Source of the DNA: Candidatus Egerieimonas intestinavium
GTDB taxonomy: Bacteria > Bacillota > Clostridia > Lachnospirales > Lachnospiraceae
DNA: 64,000 nt
Direction of reading: 5' to 3'
Assembly: GCA_018711815.1 (NCBI GenBank)
Contig: DVHU01000099.1
Coordinates: forward strand, 1-64,000
A program made the translations under genes and the position numbers. The notes beneath the pieces were generated by a model. That model was not told the origin of the DNA. It saw only the letters and a list, made by a program, of their open reading frames with translations, and did not search any database. Positions 34,103 through 43,269 of the stretch are shown piece by piece (the first letter of the stretch is position 1; each line of letters begins with the position of its first letter).

Positions 34103-34777
34103 ATGCAGGAAAATCGGGTATTATTGGTGGAGGATGATCGGGCCATTGTGGAAAATCTCACGGAATTTTTAAAGGGAGAGGGTTTCCGGGTGGCGGCGGT
34201 GGACGGACAGAAAAAAGCCCTGGAGCTTCTGGAGAGGGAGAGCTTTGACCTGGCGCTCCTGGATGTATCCCTGGGGGAGGGCAATGGATATGCCCTCTGT
34301 GCGGCCATCAAGGCAGAGCAGGATCTGCCGGTGATCTTTCTCACCGCCTCCGGGGATGAGTACAGCGTCATCACAGGGCTGAATATGGGAGCCGACGATT
34401 ACGTGAGCAAGCCCTTCCGGCCCCGGGAGCTGGCGGCCCGAATGCGCATGGTGATGCGGCGGTGCGGAAGGATTCAGCCGGTGCTGGAGGCCGGAGGCCT
34501 GTCCGTGGACACCGCCAAGGGCACGGTGACCCGCCGGGGGCAGGAGATTTACCTGTCGGCCCTGGAGTATCGGCTTCTGCTGGTGTTTCTGAACCACCGG
34601 GGACAGCTGCTGACCAGATCCGCGCTCCTGGAGGAAATCTGGGACGCCGCCGGGGAGTATGTTAACGACAATACCCTGACCGTGTATATCAAAAGGCTCC
34701 GGGAAAAGATCGAGGAGGATCCACAGAATCCGCAGCTGATTCATACTGTGCGGGGAATGGGGTATAAGCTGGAATGA
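34103..34777 (+). CDS. OmpR/PhoB-family response regulator (BceR-like)
   Basis: The 224-residue protein has a receiver domain (VLLVEDD, phospho-acceptor Asp54 in LALLDVSLGEGNGY, Thr in FLTASG, Lys in YVSKPF) and a C-terminal winged-helix domain (LSALEYRLLLVFLNHRGQLLTRSALLEEIW in outline, ending HTVRGMGYKLE). Its stop overlaps the sensor kinase start by four bases. With the following kinase and ABC genes it forms a typical antimicrobial-peptide sensing module. Confidence 0.93.
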   Translation: MQENRVLLVEDDRAIVENLTEFLKGEGFRVAAVDGQKKALELLERESFDLALLDVSLGEGNGYALCAAIKAEQDLPVIFLTASGDEYSVITGLNMGADDYVSKPFRPRELAARMRMVMRRCGRIQPVLEAGGLSVDTAKGTVTRRGQEIYLSALEYRLLLVFLNHRGQLLTRSALLEEIWDAAGEYVNDNTLTVYIKRLREKIEEDPQNPQLIHTVRGMGYKLE

Positions 34778-35784
34778 GTCAAATATGGAGAAATGGGGAA
34801 ATTAAATACCAGACCCTGATTTATCTGCTCATAACCGCGGTGGCTGCGGCCCTGGGGTTTTGGATGGAGCCCAGGGTTGGGGCGCTGATCCTGGCGGTCT
34901 GCGGGGCTTTCGGTTTGTTTTTCGGCGCAGTCAGTCTCAGGCGCTATGGGGAAATCCAAAGGCTCAGTCAAGAGCTGGACCGGATTCTTCACGGGGAGGA
35001 GAGGCTGGAGCTGGAGAGCTGCCGGGAGGGAGATCTGGCCGTCCTGCGGGATGAAATCTACAAAATGACTGTGCGCCTGCGGGAGCAGAGCAGCAGGCTT
35101 CTGGGGGAGAAGCAATATCTGGCAGATTCCCTGGCGGATATTTCTCACCAGATACGCACGCCGCTGACCTCCCTGAATCTGACGGTCAGTATGCTGCAGC
35201 AGCCCCAGATGGAGGAGGGGCGCCGCAGAGAGCTGCTGCTGGAGATGAAGCGGCTTTTGAGCCGGGTGGAGTGGCTGGTAGAAAGTCTGCTGAAGCTGTC
35301 CAAGCTGGATGCCGGAAGTATATCCTTCTGTATGGAGAAAATAGATTTGCAGGAATTCCTGCGTCAGGCGGCGGAGCCGCTGGCCATTCCCCTGGAAATC
35401 CGGGGACAGGGATTGGAAATTTCTGCGGCCCCCGAAAGCTGCCTGACGGCGGACCGGGCCTGGACCCTGGAGGCAGTGACGAACGTGCTGAAAAATTGTA
35501 TGGAATATAACCCGGAGGGGGAGACGCTGCGGATAAAAGGATTGGAAAATCCTCTCTACACAGAGATCACCGTGGAAGACCGGGGGCCTGGCATCAGCCC
35601 GGAGGATCTGCCCCACCTGTTTGAGCGGTTTTACCGGGGAAAGCAGGCGGGAAAGAACAGTTTTGGCATCGGACTGGCTCTGTCCCGGGCCATTTTAGCC
35701 CGGGAAAACGGAACCATCCAGGCGGAAAACCGGCCTGGCGGCGGCAGCCGTTTTGTCATACGGCTATACAAGGGGACCGTTTAG
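34774..35784 (+). CDS. Sensor histidine kinase, intramembrane-sensing type (BceS-like)
   Basis: The 336-residue kinase has two membrane helices close together (about 13-30 and 36-54) with only some five residues outside, so it has no extracellular sensor domain and probably senses through a transporter. The phospho-acceptor is His125 in SHQIRTPLTSL; ATPase motifs are NVLKNCMEYN, EDRGPGISPEDLPHLFERFYRGK and GIGLALSRAI. The adjacent FtsX-type ABC transporter is the obvious partner. Confidence 0.92.
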   Translation: MSQIWRNGEIKYQTLIYLLITAVAAALGFWMEPRVGALILAVCGAFGLFFGAVSLRRYGEIQRLSQELDRILHGEERLELESCREGDLAVLRDEIYKMTVRLREQSSRLLGEKQYLADSLADISHQIRTPLTSLNLTVSMLQQPQMEEGRRRELLLEMKRLLSRVEWLVESLLKLSKLDAGSISFCMEKIDLQEFLRQAAEPLAIPLEIRGQGLEISAAPESCLTADRAWTLEAVTNVLKNCMEYNPEGETLRIKGLENPLYTEITVEDRGPGISPEDLPHLFERFYRGKQAGKNSFGIGLALSRAILARENGTIQAENRPGGGSRFVIRLYKGTV

Positions 35785-35894
35785 GGGGCGGTTCTGCTTA
35801 GGCAAAGAGGAAGACAATGACCTCCTCGTGTTCTGTAAATTTCCCTTTATTATAACCCTGGGCAGCAGCTTTGTCATGTCTCCGGGAGGCAAAG

Positions 35895-35947
35895 TGACAG
35901 ATCTGTCATAGAAAAGTCATGGGAGAGTCATTCTGGGGTGATAAGAT
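35895..35947 (+). promoter_or_regulatory. Likely response-regulator binding region upstream of the ABC genes
   Basis: GTCAT occurs three times at an exact 11-base period (35905, 35916, 35927), the spacing used by OmpR-family regulators, ending just before a possible -10 (TAAGAT 35942-35947). The first copy lies in a perfect palindrome TGACAGATCTGTCA (35895-35908). The sites overlap the place of a -35, as in activator-dependent promoters. Confidence 0.6.
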
Positions 35948-35985
35948 TTCCATATCACAGGAAAGCTATGGATAAGGAGGCCAAT

Positions 35986-36669
35986 ATGGAAATTTTAAAG
36001 GTAGAGGATCTGTGCAGGACTTACGGCCAGGGGGAGAATCAGGTAAAGGCTCTGGATCACGTTTCGTTTTCTATAGAGAAGGGGGAGTTCGCCGCCATTG
36101 TGGGGGCGTCGGGCTCCGGGAAATCCACGCTGCTGCATCTGATCGGCGGGGTGGACCGGCCCACCTCCGGGAAAATATATGTGGACGGCAAGGATGTGTA
36201 CGCCCAGAACGAGGAGGAGCTGGCCATCTTCCGGCGCCGTCAGGTGGGATTGATCTATCAGTTTTATAATCTGATTCCGGTGCTCAATGTCCGGGAAAAT
36301 ATCACGCTGCCGGTGCTGATGGACGGCAGAAAGGTAAACGAAAAGCGGGTGAAGGAGCTCCTGGATATCCTGAAGCTGAAGAACCGGGAAAACCATCTGC
36401 CCAATCAGCTCTCCGGGGGCCAGCAGCAGCGGGTTTCCATCGGCCGGGCCCTGATCAACAGCCCGGCTCTGGTGCTGGCGGATGAGCCCACGGGAAACTT
36501 GGATTCCAAAAACAGTCAGGAGATCTTACAGCTCCTGCGGCTGTCCCATGAAAAGTACCGCCAGACTCTGGTGGTCATCACACACGATGAGAATATCGCC
36601 CTGCAGGCGGACCACATCCTGGCCCTGGAAGATGGGAGGATTGTACGGGATGAGGTGATCCGCAGATGA
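35986..36669 (+). CDS. ABC transporter ATP-binding protein
   Basis: Start at ATG 35986 after AAGGAGG. The 227-residue ATPase has Walker [10 protein letters not shown], the Q-loop, signature [15 protein letters not shown], Walker [16 protein letters not shown] and the H-loop VVITHD. It belongs to the LolD/MacB/BceA class that drives FtsX-type permeases. Stop overlaps the permease start by four bases (ATGA). Confidence 0.94.
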   Translation: MEILKVEDLCRTYGQGENQVKALDHVSFSIEKGEFAAIVGASGSGKSTLLHLIGGVDRPTSGKIYVDGKDVYAQNEEELAIFRRRQVGLIYQFYNLIPVLNVRENITLPVLMDGRKVNEKRVKELLDILKLKNRENHLPNQLSGGQQQRVSIGRALINSPALVLADEPTGNLDSKNSQEILQLLRLSHEKYRQTLVVITHDENIALQADHILALEDGRIVRDEVIRR

Positions 36670-39296
36670 ATATATTTTCCAAAATTACCAAGAGAACAAT
36701 GCTTCAAAATAAATCCCGGACCCTGGTTACCCTGATCGGCGTGGTGCTGTCCACGGCCATGATCACGGCGGTGACCTCCTTCGGGGCCAGTCTCCAGAAA
36801 TTTCTGGTGGACAGCAGCATCAGTCAGGAGGGGGACTGGCACGGGATGGCGGCGTATATCGATCAGCAGGAGAAGGAACAGCTGGAAGGGGATGAGCGGA
36901 TTTCCCAGTCCGCAGCCATCGGGGAAATCGGCTACGGGCTCTGGGAGGAGATGGGAGAGACTTACTGTACGCCCTATCTGTACCTGGAAAGCTTTTCTGA
37001 GGAAGCCTTTCAGATGATCCCTATCGATGTCTACGAGGGGCGGCTTCCGGAAAATGACCGGGAAATTTTGATCCCCTCCCTGCTGAGCCAGGGCAGGGCG
37101 GAAGGGATGGAGCTCCGGGTGGGCGATACCCTCTCCCTGACCCTGGGGAAACGGCTCTTAGGGGGAGAGACCCTCACCCAGAGAGATCTCTGGGCCAACG
37201 CGGAGAACAGATATCTGGAGCCGGGAGATCTGGAGCTTATGGGAGGAGAGGAGACCTTCCAGCCGGAGGAGCAGGAGACCTTCACCGTGGTGGGATTTTA
37301 CAGCGGCCTTCCCTGGAGCGGCTACGGGGAGGCGGGCTACAGCGTGATCGCCGGCCCGGGAGTTCAGGAGGCGGACAGCTGGCGCGTGCTGCTGCGGCTG
37401 GACCGCATGGGGGAAATCTATTCCCTGCGGCAGGAGCTGAAGGAGAGCTGCCCGGAGGCGGAATTTGAAATTCACGACGATTTGCTCCAGTGGTACGGTG
37501 TGGGCGACAATAGAAACTTGGCTCTGGTGATGATGAGCCTCATGGCCATTGTCATCGGTCTGATTATGGTGGGCGGAATTTCTTTGATTTACAACGCCTT
37601 CTCCATTTCCCTGCGGGAGAGAACCCGGCAGTTTGGACTTCTGAGCTCTGTGGGGGCCACCAAAAAGCAGCTGAAAAAGGCCTTGAATTATGAGGCCGCC
37701 AGCGTCTGCCTGTTGGGAATCCCCCTGGGCCTCCTTGGCGGACTAATCGGCATCGGCATCACCCTGCAGTTTATCGGTCCGCTGATGGCCAACTGGATTC
37801 ACGGGGTGGATCAGGGAATCCCCCTGAAGGTCTCCTGGATTGCCCTGGCTATAGCCGTGCTCTTTGCCCTGATCACGGTGAGGATTTCCGTGTGGATTCC
37901 GGCCAGGAGACTTAAGCATCTCTCGGCCATGGAGGCCATCCGCTCCAGTCAGGACGTGAAGATCAGCAGCCGGAAGGTACGCTCCGTCGGGCTTGGCGGA
38001 AAGCTCTTTGGTCTGGAGGGGATGCTGGCCTCCAAAAACTACCGGAGAGATAAGCGGAAATATCGGACCACTGTGGTGTCCCTGACCTTGAGCATCGTGC
38101 TTTTTGTCACCGCGGGAGCCTTCGTCAAATATCTGAACCAGGCGGGCCAGGACGTGTTTGCCAACTCCGAGATGGATCTGTATGTGGATTTGACGGGGGT
38201 GGAGGAGCTGGATGCTGCCCTCTTGGAGCTGCAGCAGACGGAAGGGGTGGAAGAAGTTTCCTTCTGTCGGCAGCTGAACGTGGATTGGATAGTCAAAGAG
38301 GAGCTGTTAACTGAGGAGGGAAAGCTCCACGGCTGGGAGAGGGCTGATGGCGGGAAGATTCTGGACTACAGCCTGGTTATCCTGCCTGACGAGCAGTTTG
38401 CAGCCTATGCCCAGGCCCAGGGAATAGATCCCGAGGAATTCCTGGGGCAGGAGAAACTCAAGGGAATCTATGTGGATCGGGTGAGAAGCTTAGATCCGGA
38501 AACCCAGCAGTATCAAAACCGCAGCCTGCTGAACCTGCAGGGTCCCACGGAGGTGGAGCTTGGCCGGGAGCAGTACGACGGTGAGAACAATGAGACCAGC
38601 GCCTTTGAAGCCTTCTTTTCTCTGGAGCTGACGGCCCGGGCGGAGGAGTTCCCCAGGGAGACCATGGCCAGCTATTTCTCGGATACCATCCTGGTGACGC
38701 TGCCGGAGAGCTCCTTTGGGGCCTATGAGGAGCAGCTGAAGGATATCCTTCAGCAGGAGGCCTATTTGAAGGCGCCGGAGCACCGGGAGGTGGCCCAGCA
38801 GCTGATCGATAAGGCTCAGGACAGGAATTCTGCTCTTTACCAGCATAATCTCTACGACATGAGGGAGAACACGGAGCGGGATCAGAATATTCTCCTGGTG
38901 ATCCGGGTACTTACCGGAGGCTTTGTGGGCTTAATGTCCCTGGTGGCGGTGGCCAATATTTTCAACACCATTTCCACTAACCTGTTCCTCAGGAGAAGAG
39001 AGTTCGCCGTGCTGCGCTCCATCGGCATGACCCAGAGGGGCTTCCGGCGGATGATGGGCTGTGAATGTCTCATCTACGGCCTGCGCTCCATCTTCTACGG
39101 AGTGCTGATTTCCGTGGGAACCAGCTACCTGGTATACCGGGGGACCAGCTTCGGCGTCCGCTATGACTACAGCCTGCCCTGGATTTACTGGGGAATCTCC
39201 GTGGCGGCGGTGCTGCTGGTGGTGGGCATCACCATGATTTACAGCATGAGGAAGATGAGAGGAGACAATATCATCGACGAGCTGAAGCAGGAGTAG
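36666..39296 (+). CDS. FtsX-type ABC transporter permease
   Basis: The 876-residue protein is a duplicated FtsX permease: helix 1 (about 18-38), a large outer domain (about 40-275), three helices (277-410), then a second set with a helix near 455-480, a second large outer domain (485-735) and three final helices containing FLRRREFAVLRSIGMTQRGFRRM, the typical coupling segment (compare LRERTRQFGLLSSVGATKKQLKKAL in the first half). It does not have the ten-helix single-domain layout of BceB, so it is a two-domain relative. Probable role: sensing and/or removal of cell-envelope antibiotics with the two-component system. Confidence 0.9.
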   Translation: MNIFSKITKRTMLQNKSRTLVTLIGVVLSTAMITAVTSFGASLQKFLVDSSISQEGDWHGMAAYIDQQEKEQLEGDERISQSAAIGEIGYGLWEEMGETYCTPYLYLESFSEEAFQMIPIDVYEGRLPENDREILIPSLLSQGRAEGMELRVGDTLSLTLGKRLLGGETLTQRDLWANAENRYLEPGDLELMGGEETFQPEEQETFTVVGFYSGLPWSGYGEAGYSVIAGPGVQEADSWRVLLRLDRMGEIYSLRQELKESCPEAEFEIHDDLLQWYGVGDNRNLALVMMSLMAIVIGLIMVGGISLIYNAFSISLRERTRQFGLLSSVGATKKQLKKALNYEAASVCLLGIPLGLLGGLIGIGITLQFIGPLMANWIHGVDQGIPLKVSWIALAIAVLFALITVRISVWIPARRLKHLSAMEAIRSSQDVKISSRKVRSVGLGGKLFGLEGMLASKNYRRDKRKYRTTVVSLTLSIVLFVTAGAFVKYLNQAGQDVFANSEMDLYVDLTGVEELDAALLELQQTEGVEEVSFCRQLNVDWIVKEELLTEEGKLHGWERADGGKILDYSLVILPDEQFAAYAQAQGIDPEEFLGQEKLKGIYVDRVRSLDPETQQYQNRSLLNLQGPTEVELGREQYDGENNETSAFEAFFSLELTARAEEFPRETMASYFSDTILVTLPESSFGAYEEQLKDILQQEAYLKAPEHREVAQQLIDKAQDRNSALYQHNLYDMRENTERDQNILLVIRVLTGGFVGLMSLVAVANIFNTISTNLFLRRREFAVLRSIGMTQRGFRRMMGCECLIYGLRSIFYGVLISVGTSYLVYRGTSFGVRYDYSLPWIYWGISVAAVLLVVGITMIYSMRKMRGDNIIDELKQE

Positions 39297-39311
39297 CGAG
39301 TGTATACGAAA

Positions 39312-39346
39312 AGACGCAGCTGTCCACGGACGGCTGCGTCTTTTTT
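39312..39346 (+). terminator. Rho-independent terminator after the ABC permease gene
   Basis: AGACGCAGC pairs with GCTGCGTCT, followed by TTTTTT. Confidence 0.92.
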
Positions 39347-39371
39347 GTACGCGGCAGGGCAGGCTGCCTCT

Positions 39372-39439
39372 GTTTTTAGAAAGTTTTTAGAAATGTCTTT
39401 CTTTGTTTATACCAAAAAGTAACCTTACTATGCTATAAT
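39372..39439 (+). promoter_or_regulatory. Promoter of the second two-component operon with tandem 11-bp direct repeat
   Basis: GTTTTTAGAAA occurs twice back to back (39372-39382 and 39383-39393), an 11-base period that fits two monomers of an OmpR-family regulator. An extended -10, TGCTATAAT (39431-39439), follows 37 bases later without a good -35, as expected for an activated, autoregulated promoter. Confidence 0.65.
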
Positions 39440-39472
39440 GGTACGTAGCAAAAGCAGGAAGAGGACATTTCT

Positions 39473-40963
39473 ATGAAGCTGAAAACCCGAATTATCGTAT
39501 CGTTTTTCGCCATTATTTTCGTTCCCCTTCTGCTCTCGGCAGTTTCTTTGGCGGCCTTCACGCAGCACCAGCTGAACAGTCTGGAGGAGCAGTATGGAAT
39601 TGAGGATGCCACCTACGACATTCTCAACAGCTCCGCGCTGCTCAGCAAAATGACTAAGGGAACCTTTGAGTGGCTTCAGGAGGCGGCCCAGGAAGAACCC
39701 GAGAAGCTGGAGGATAAGGAAAAGCTGGCGGAGATTGATGAACGTCTCAATAAACAAAATTCCTATCTCCTGGTGCGCAAGAACAGGGAGATTTATTACT
39801 GCGGAGCCCTGGATGAGGGCTCCGCCCTTCTGGCGGAGCTGCCCAAGTATGGGGATTTTCTGGCGGGCTCAGACAAGGGCCTTTACATTGGGGGCGACGA
39901 CCAGGCATTGGTAAAGCAGGTGGACTTCACCTTTTCCGATGACTCCCAGGGCAGCGTGTTTATCGTCACCCGGGCGGACGCAGTTATTCCCCAGGTTAAG
40001 AGCCTGACGGCCAACATGCTCTTTGTGGTGATTCTGATTTTGATCATCACCAGTTTATCCTTAAGTTTCTGGACCTACCGGGGCGTGATCGCGCCGCTGA
40101 ACCTTCTGAAAAAAGCCACCAACAACATCAAGGAGGGCAATCTGGACTTCGTGGTGGAGGGCTGCGACGTGGTGGAGATCAATGATCTGTGCCAGGATTT
40201 TGAGGAGATGCGTCAGCGGCTGAAGGCTTCCACCGAGGAGAAGGTCAAGTTCGACAAGGAAAATAAAGAGCTCATCAGCAACATCGCCCATGACCTGAAG
40301 ACGCCCATCACGGCGGTGAAAGGCTATGCGGAGGGACTCATGGATGGGGTGGCCAACACCCCGGAGAAGCAGGAGAGGTACATCAAGACCATTTACAACA
40401 AGGCCACGGAGATGGACCGGCTGATCAATGAGCTTACGGTGTATTCCAAGATCGACACCAACCGAATCCCCTACACCTTCAGCAAGGTGACGGTGACCGA
40501 GTACTTCAACGACTGCGCTGAGGATTTGGCCATGGAGCTGGAGGCCAAGGGGGTAGAGCTCAATTACCTGAATTATGTGGCTGACGACGTGAAGGTCATC
40601 GCAGATGTGGAGCAGATCACCCGGGTGATCAACAACATTGTCAGCAATTCCCTGAAATACATGAACAAGCCCAAGGGCGTCATCAACCTCCGGGTCCGGG
40701 ATGTGGGAGACTTCATCCAGGTGGAGATCGAGGACAACGGTAAGGGTATTGCCCAGAAGGATCTGGTGAATATCTTTGAGCGGTTCTACAGGACGGATGC
40801 TTCCAGAAATTCCAGCAAGGGAGGCAGCGGCATCGGCCTGTCCATCGTAAAGAAGATCATGGAGGATCACGGGGGCAAGGTTTGGGCCACCAGCAAGGAA
40901 AACATCGGCACAGTGATGTATTTTGTGCTTAGAAAATATCAGGAGGTACCGGTAAATGAGTAG
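39473..40963 (+). CDS. Sensor histidine kinase with extracellular domain and HAMP
   Basis: The 496-residue kinase has helix 1 (about 9-29), an outer sensor region (30-180), helix 2 (about 184-205), a HAMP linker (205-258), His273 in SNIAHDLKTPITAVKGY, and ATPase motifs NNIVSNSLKYM, EDNGKGIAQKDLVNIFERFYR and GGSGIGLSIVKKI. Ligand unknown. It overlaps the response regulator gene by eight bases. Confidence 0.93.
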   Translation: MKLKTRIIVSFFAIIFVPLLLSAVSLAAFTQHQLNSLEEQYGIEDATYDILNSSALLSKMTKGTFEWLQEAAQEEPEKLEDKEKLAEIDERLNKQNSYLLVRKNREIYYCGALDEGSALLAELPKYGDFLAGSDKGLYIGGDDQALVKQVDFTFSDDSQGSVFIVTRADAVIPQVKSLTANMLFVVILILIITSLSLSFWTYRGVIAPLNLLKKATNNIKEGNLDFVVEGCDVVEINDLCQDFEEMRQRLKASTEEKVKFDKENKELISNIAHDLKTPITAVKGYAEGLMDGVANTPEKQERYIKTIYNKATEMDRLINELTVYSKIDTNRIPYTFSKVTVTEYFNDCAEDLAMELEAKGVELNYLNYVADDVKVIADVEQITRVINNIVSNSLKYMNKPKGVINLRVRDVGDFIQVEIEDNGKGIAQKDLVNIFERFYRTDASRNSSKGGSGIGLSIVKKIMEDHGGKVWATSKENIGTVMYFVLRKYQEVPVNE

Positions 40964-41645
40964 GATTTTGATTATTGAGGATGAGACAGAAATTGCAGAC
41001 CTGGAGCGGGACTACCTGGAGCTTTCAGGCTTCGAGGTGGAAATTGAGCACCAGGGGGACGTAGGCCTAAAGAGGGCCCTCACGGAGGACTACGATTTGT
41101 TTATCCTGGACTTAATGCTTCCGGGCATGGACGGCTTTGAGATCTGCCGGGAGATCCGCAGGAGCAAGAACACACCGGTACTGATGGTATCCGCCAAGAA
41201 GGACGACATTGACAAGATCCGGGGGCTGGGTCTGGGGGCTGACGACTATATCACAAAGCCCTTCTCCCCCAGCGAGCTGGTGGCCCGGGTGAAGGCCCAT
41301 CTGGCCCGGTACGAGCGGCTGATCGGCAGCGGAATTCAGGAGAACGATGTCATTGAGATTCGAGGGCTTAAGATCGACAAGACGGCCCGGAGAGTCTGGG
41401 TAAACGGAGAGGAAAAGAATTTTACCACCAAGGAGTTCGACCTTCTGACCTTCCTGGCGCAAAATCCCAACCGGGTATTTACCAAGGACGAACTTTTCAA
41501 GGAAATCTGGGATATGGAGTCCATCGGGGATATCGCCACGGTGACGGTGCATATCAAGAAGATCCGGGAAAAAATTGAATTTAATACGGCCAAGCCCCAG
41601 TATATAGAGACTATCTGGGGAGTGGGATACCGCTTTAAGGTGTAA
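40956..41645 (+). CDS. OmpR/PhoB-family response regulator
   Basis: The 229-residue regulator has acidic pocket IIEDETE, phospho-acceptor Asp52 in LFILDLMLPGMDGFE, Lys in YITKPFSPSEL and a winged-helix output domain ending IETIWGVGYRFKV. The AGGAGG site lies inside the end of the kinase gene. The tandem GTTTTTAGAAA repeat upstream of the operon is the candidate binding site. Confidence 0.94.
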   Translation: MSRILIIEDETEIADLERDYLELSGFEVEIEHQGDVGLKRALTEDYDLFILDLMLPGMDGFEICREIRRSKNTPVLMVSAKKDDIDKIRGLGLGADDYITKPFSPSELVARVKAHLARYERLIGSGIQENDVIEIRGLKIDKTARRVWVNGEEKNFTTKEFDLLTFLAQNPNRVFTKDELFKEIWDMESIGDIATVTVHIKKIREKIEFNTAKPQYIETIWGVGYRFKV

Positions 41646-41654
41646 GGAGAGGCC

Positions 41655-42245
41655 ATGAACCACATTTTCTATATCATGGGAAAGAGCGCTTCCGGTAAAG
41701 ACAGCATTTACCGGGAGCTTTTGCGCGGATTCGCGGGAAAATTAGAGAAGATTGTCCTGTACACCACCCGGCCCATGCGGGAGGGGGAGCAGGAGGGAAG
41801 AGAATACTTTTTCGTGGACGAGAGCAGGTTTCAGCAGTTCGCCGCGGAGGGAAAGCTGATGGAGGAGCGGGCCTACTCCACCATCCATGGGATCTGGCGG
41901 TATTTCACTGCGGACGACGGGCAGATCGACCTGAGGGAGCACTCCTATCTGGGCATCGGGACCCTGGAATCCTACCTGCAGCTGAAAAAGTATTTCCCCC
42001 AGGGAGTTCTGTGCCCCATCTATGTGCAGGTGGAGGACGGAGAGCGCCTAAGCCGTGCCCTGGCCCGGGAGCGGGAACAGGCATCTCCTAAATATGCGGA
42101 GCTGTGCCGGCGGTTCCTGGCGGACTGCGAGGACTTTTCCGAGGAGAAGATCGCCGAGGCCGGGATAGAGCGGCGCTTCGATAATGGGAATTTTCAGATT
42201 TGTCTGGCAGAGATTGAAACTTATATTAAAACTGTGTTATACTAA
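41655..42245 (+). CDS. Guanylate-kinase-like P-loop protein
   Basis: The 196-residue protein has a variant P-loop, FYIMGKSASGKDSIYREL, followed by the GMP-site segment YTTRPMREGEQEGREYFFVDE, as in guanylate kinases (usual loop GPSGxGKxT). The middle part (YSTIHGIWRYFTADDGQI ... LGIGTLESYLQL) departs from the classical enzyme, and the protein could be a paralogue with other specificity. It stands where many Firmicutes have tmk (thymidylate kinase), next to holB. Confidence 0.75.
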   Translation: MNHIFYIMGKSASGKDSIYRELLRGFAGKLEKIVLYTTRPMREGEQEGREYFFVDESRFQQFAAEGKLMEERAYSTIHGIWRYFTADDGQIDLREHSYLGIGTLESYLQLKKYFPQGVLCPIYVQVEDGERLSRALAREREQASPKYAELCRRFLADCEDFSEEKIAEAGIERRFDNGNFQICLAEIETYIKTVLY

Positions 42246-42278
42246 ATTAGGAATTCTATTCAGTGAAGGAGAGGCCGG

Positions 42279-43268
42279 ATGCGGACATTTGACAGTGTGA
42301 TCGGACATAAGGAAATCATCAGCCACCTTCGCAGCGCAATTTCTATGGGCAAGGTCTCCCACGCTTACCTGTTCTGCGGGGAGGAGGGAGCCGGAAAGAA
42401 CCTGCTGGCAACGATCTTCGCCCAGGCCCTGCAGTGCGAAAAGAGAGGGACGGATCCCTGCGGCGTCTGCAGCTCCTGCAAAAAGGCGGAGGGAGGGAAT
42501 CATCCGGATATCATCCGGGTGACCCACGAGAAGCCTGCCTCCATCGGAATCGAGGAGATTCGGAGCCAGTTGGTGGAGGATGTGGGAATTAAGCCCTACA
42601 CCGGCCCGTATAAGATATACATTGTAGATGAAGCGGAGAAGCTGACGGTTCAGGCGCAGAACGCCATATTAAAGACCATAGAGGAGCCGCCGGCCTACGC
42701 GGTTATTTTGCTTTTGACCAGCAATGCGGAAGCGTTGCTTCCTACCATCAGCTCACGCTGCGTGAAGCTGAAGCTAAAGGCGGTGAGTGACACCATGATT
42801 AAAAATTATTTGATTGACGCCTGCCGGCTGCCGGATTACCAGGCGGAGATGGACGCGGCTTTTGCCCAGGGAAATGTGGGAAAGGCCCAGAAGATAGCCA
42901 CGTCGGAGGAGTTTTCCCAGATTCGGGACTATGCCCTGCGGATCTTAAAGTATTCCAAGGACATGCCCATGCAGGAGCTGGTGGAGACCATGAAGCGGCT
43001 GGCCCAGGAGAAGGAGACTATCTATGATTACTTAGATCTGTTCCTCCTGTGGTTTCGGGATGTGCTGCTTTTTAAAGCCACGTGGGAGGTAGACAACCTG
43101 GTCTTTAAACAGGAAATCAACGCAATACGGGAACGGGCCCGGAGCAGCTCATATGAGGGGCTGGAGTCGATTATCAACGCCATTGATAAGGCCAAGAGCA
43201 GACTCCACGCCAACGTAAATTTTGAGCTGACTATGGAGCTTCTGTTCCTGACAATTCGGGAGAACTGA
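42279..43268 (+). CDS. holB: DNA polymerase III subunit delta'
   Basis: The 329-residue AAA+ clamp-loader subunit has HAYLFCGEEGAGKNLLATIFAQAL, zinc cysteines in CGVCSSCKK, IYIVDEAEKLTVQAQNAILKTIEEPP and LLPTISSRCVKLKL (SRC motif). The following ricT, trmN6 and rsmI genes are its usual neighbours in Firmicutes. Confidence 0.94.
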   Translation: MRTFDSVIGHKEIISHLRSAISMGKVSHAYLFCGEEGAGKNLLATIFAQALQCEKRGTDPCGVCSSCKKAEGGNHPDIIRVTHEKPASIGIEEIRSQLVEDVGIKPYTGPYKIYIVDEAEKLTVQAQNAILKTIEEPPAYAVILLLTSNAEALLPTISSRCVKLKLKAVSDTMIKNYLIDACRLPDYQAEMDAAFAQGNVGKAQKIATSEEFSQIRDYALRILKYSKDMPMQELVETMKRLAQEKETIYDYLDLFLLWFRDVLLFKATWEVDNLVFKQEINAIRERARSSSYEGLESIINAIDKAKSRLHANVNFELTMELLFLTIREN

Positions 43269-43269
43269 G

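Noticed and set aside
35813-35860. Possible short leader peptide before the ABC genes (about 12 codons from ATG near 35817)
   Set aside because: The start is preceded by a partial ribosome site but the peptide has no pattern and no attenuator follows; unsupported.
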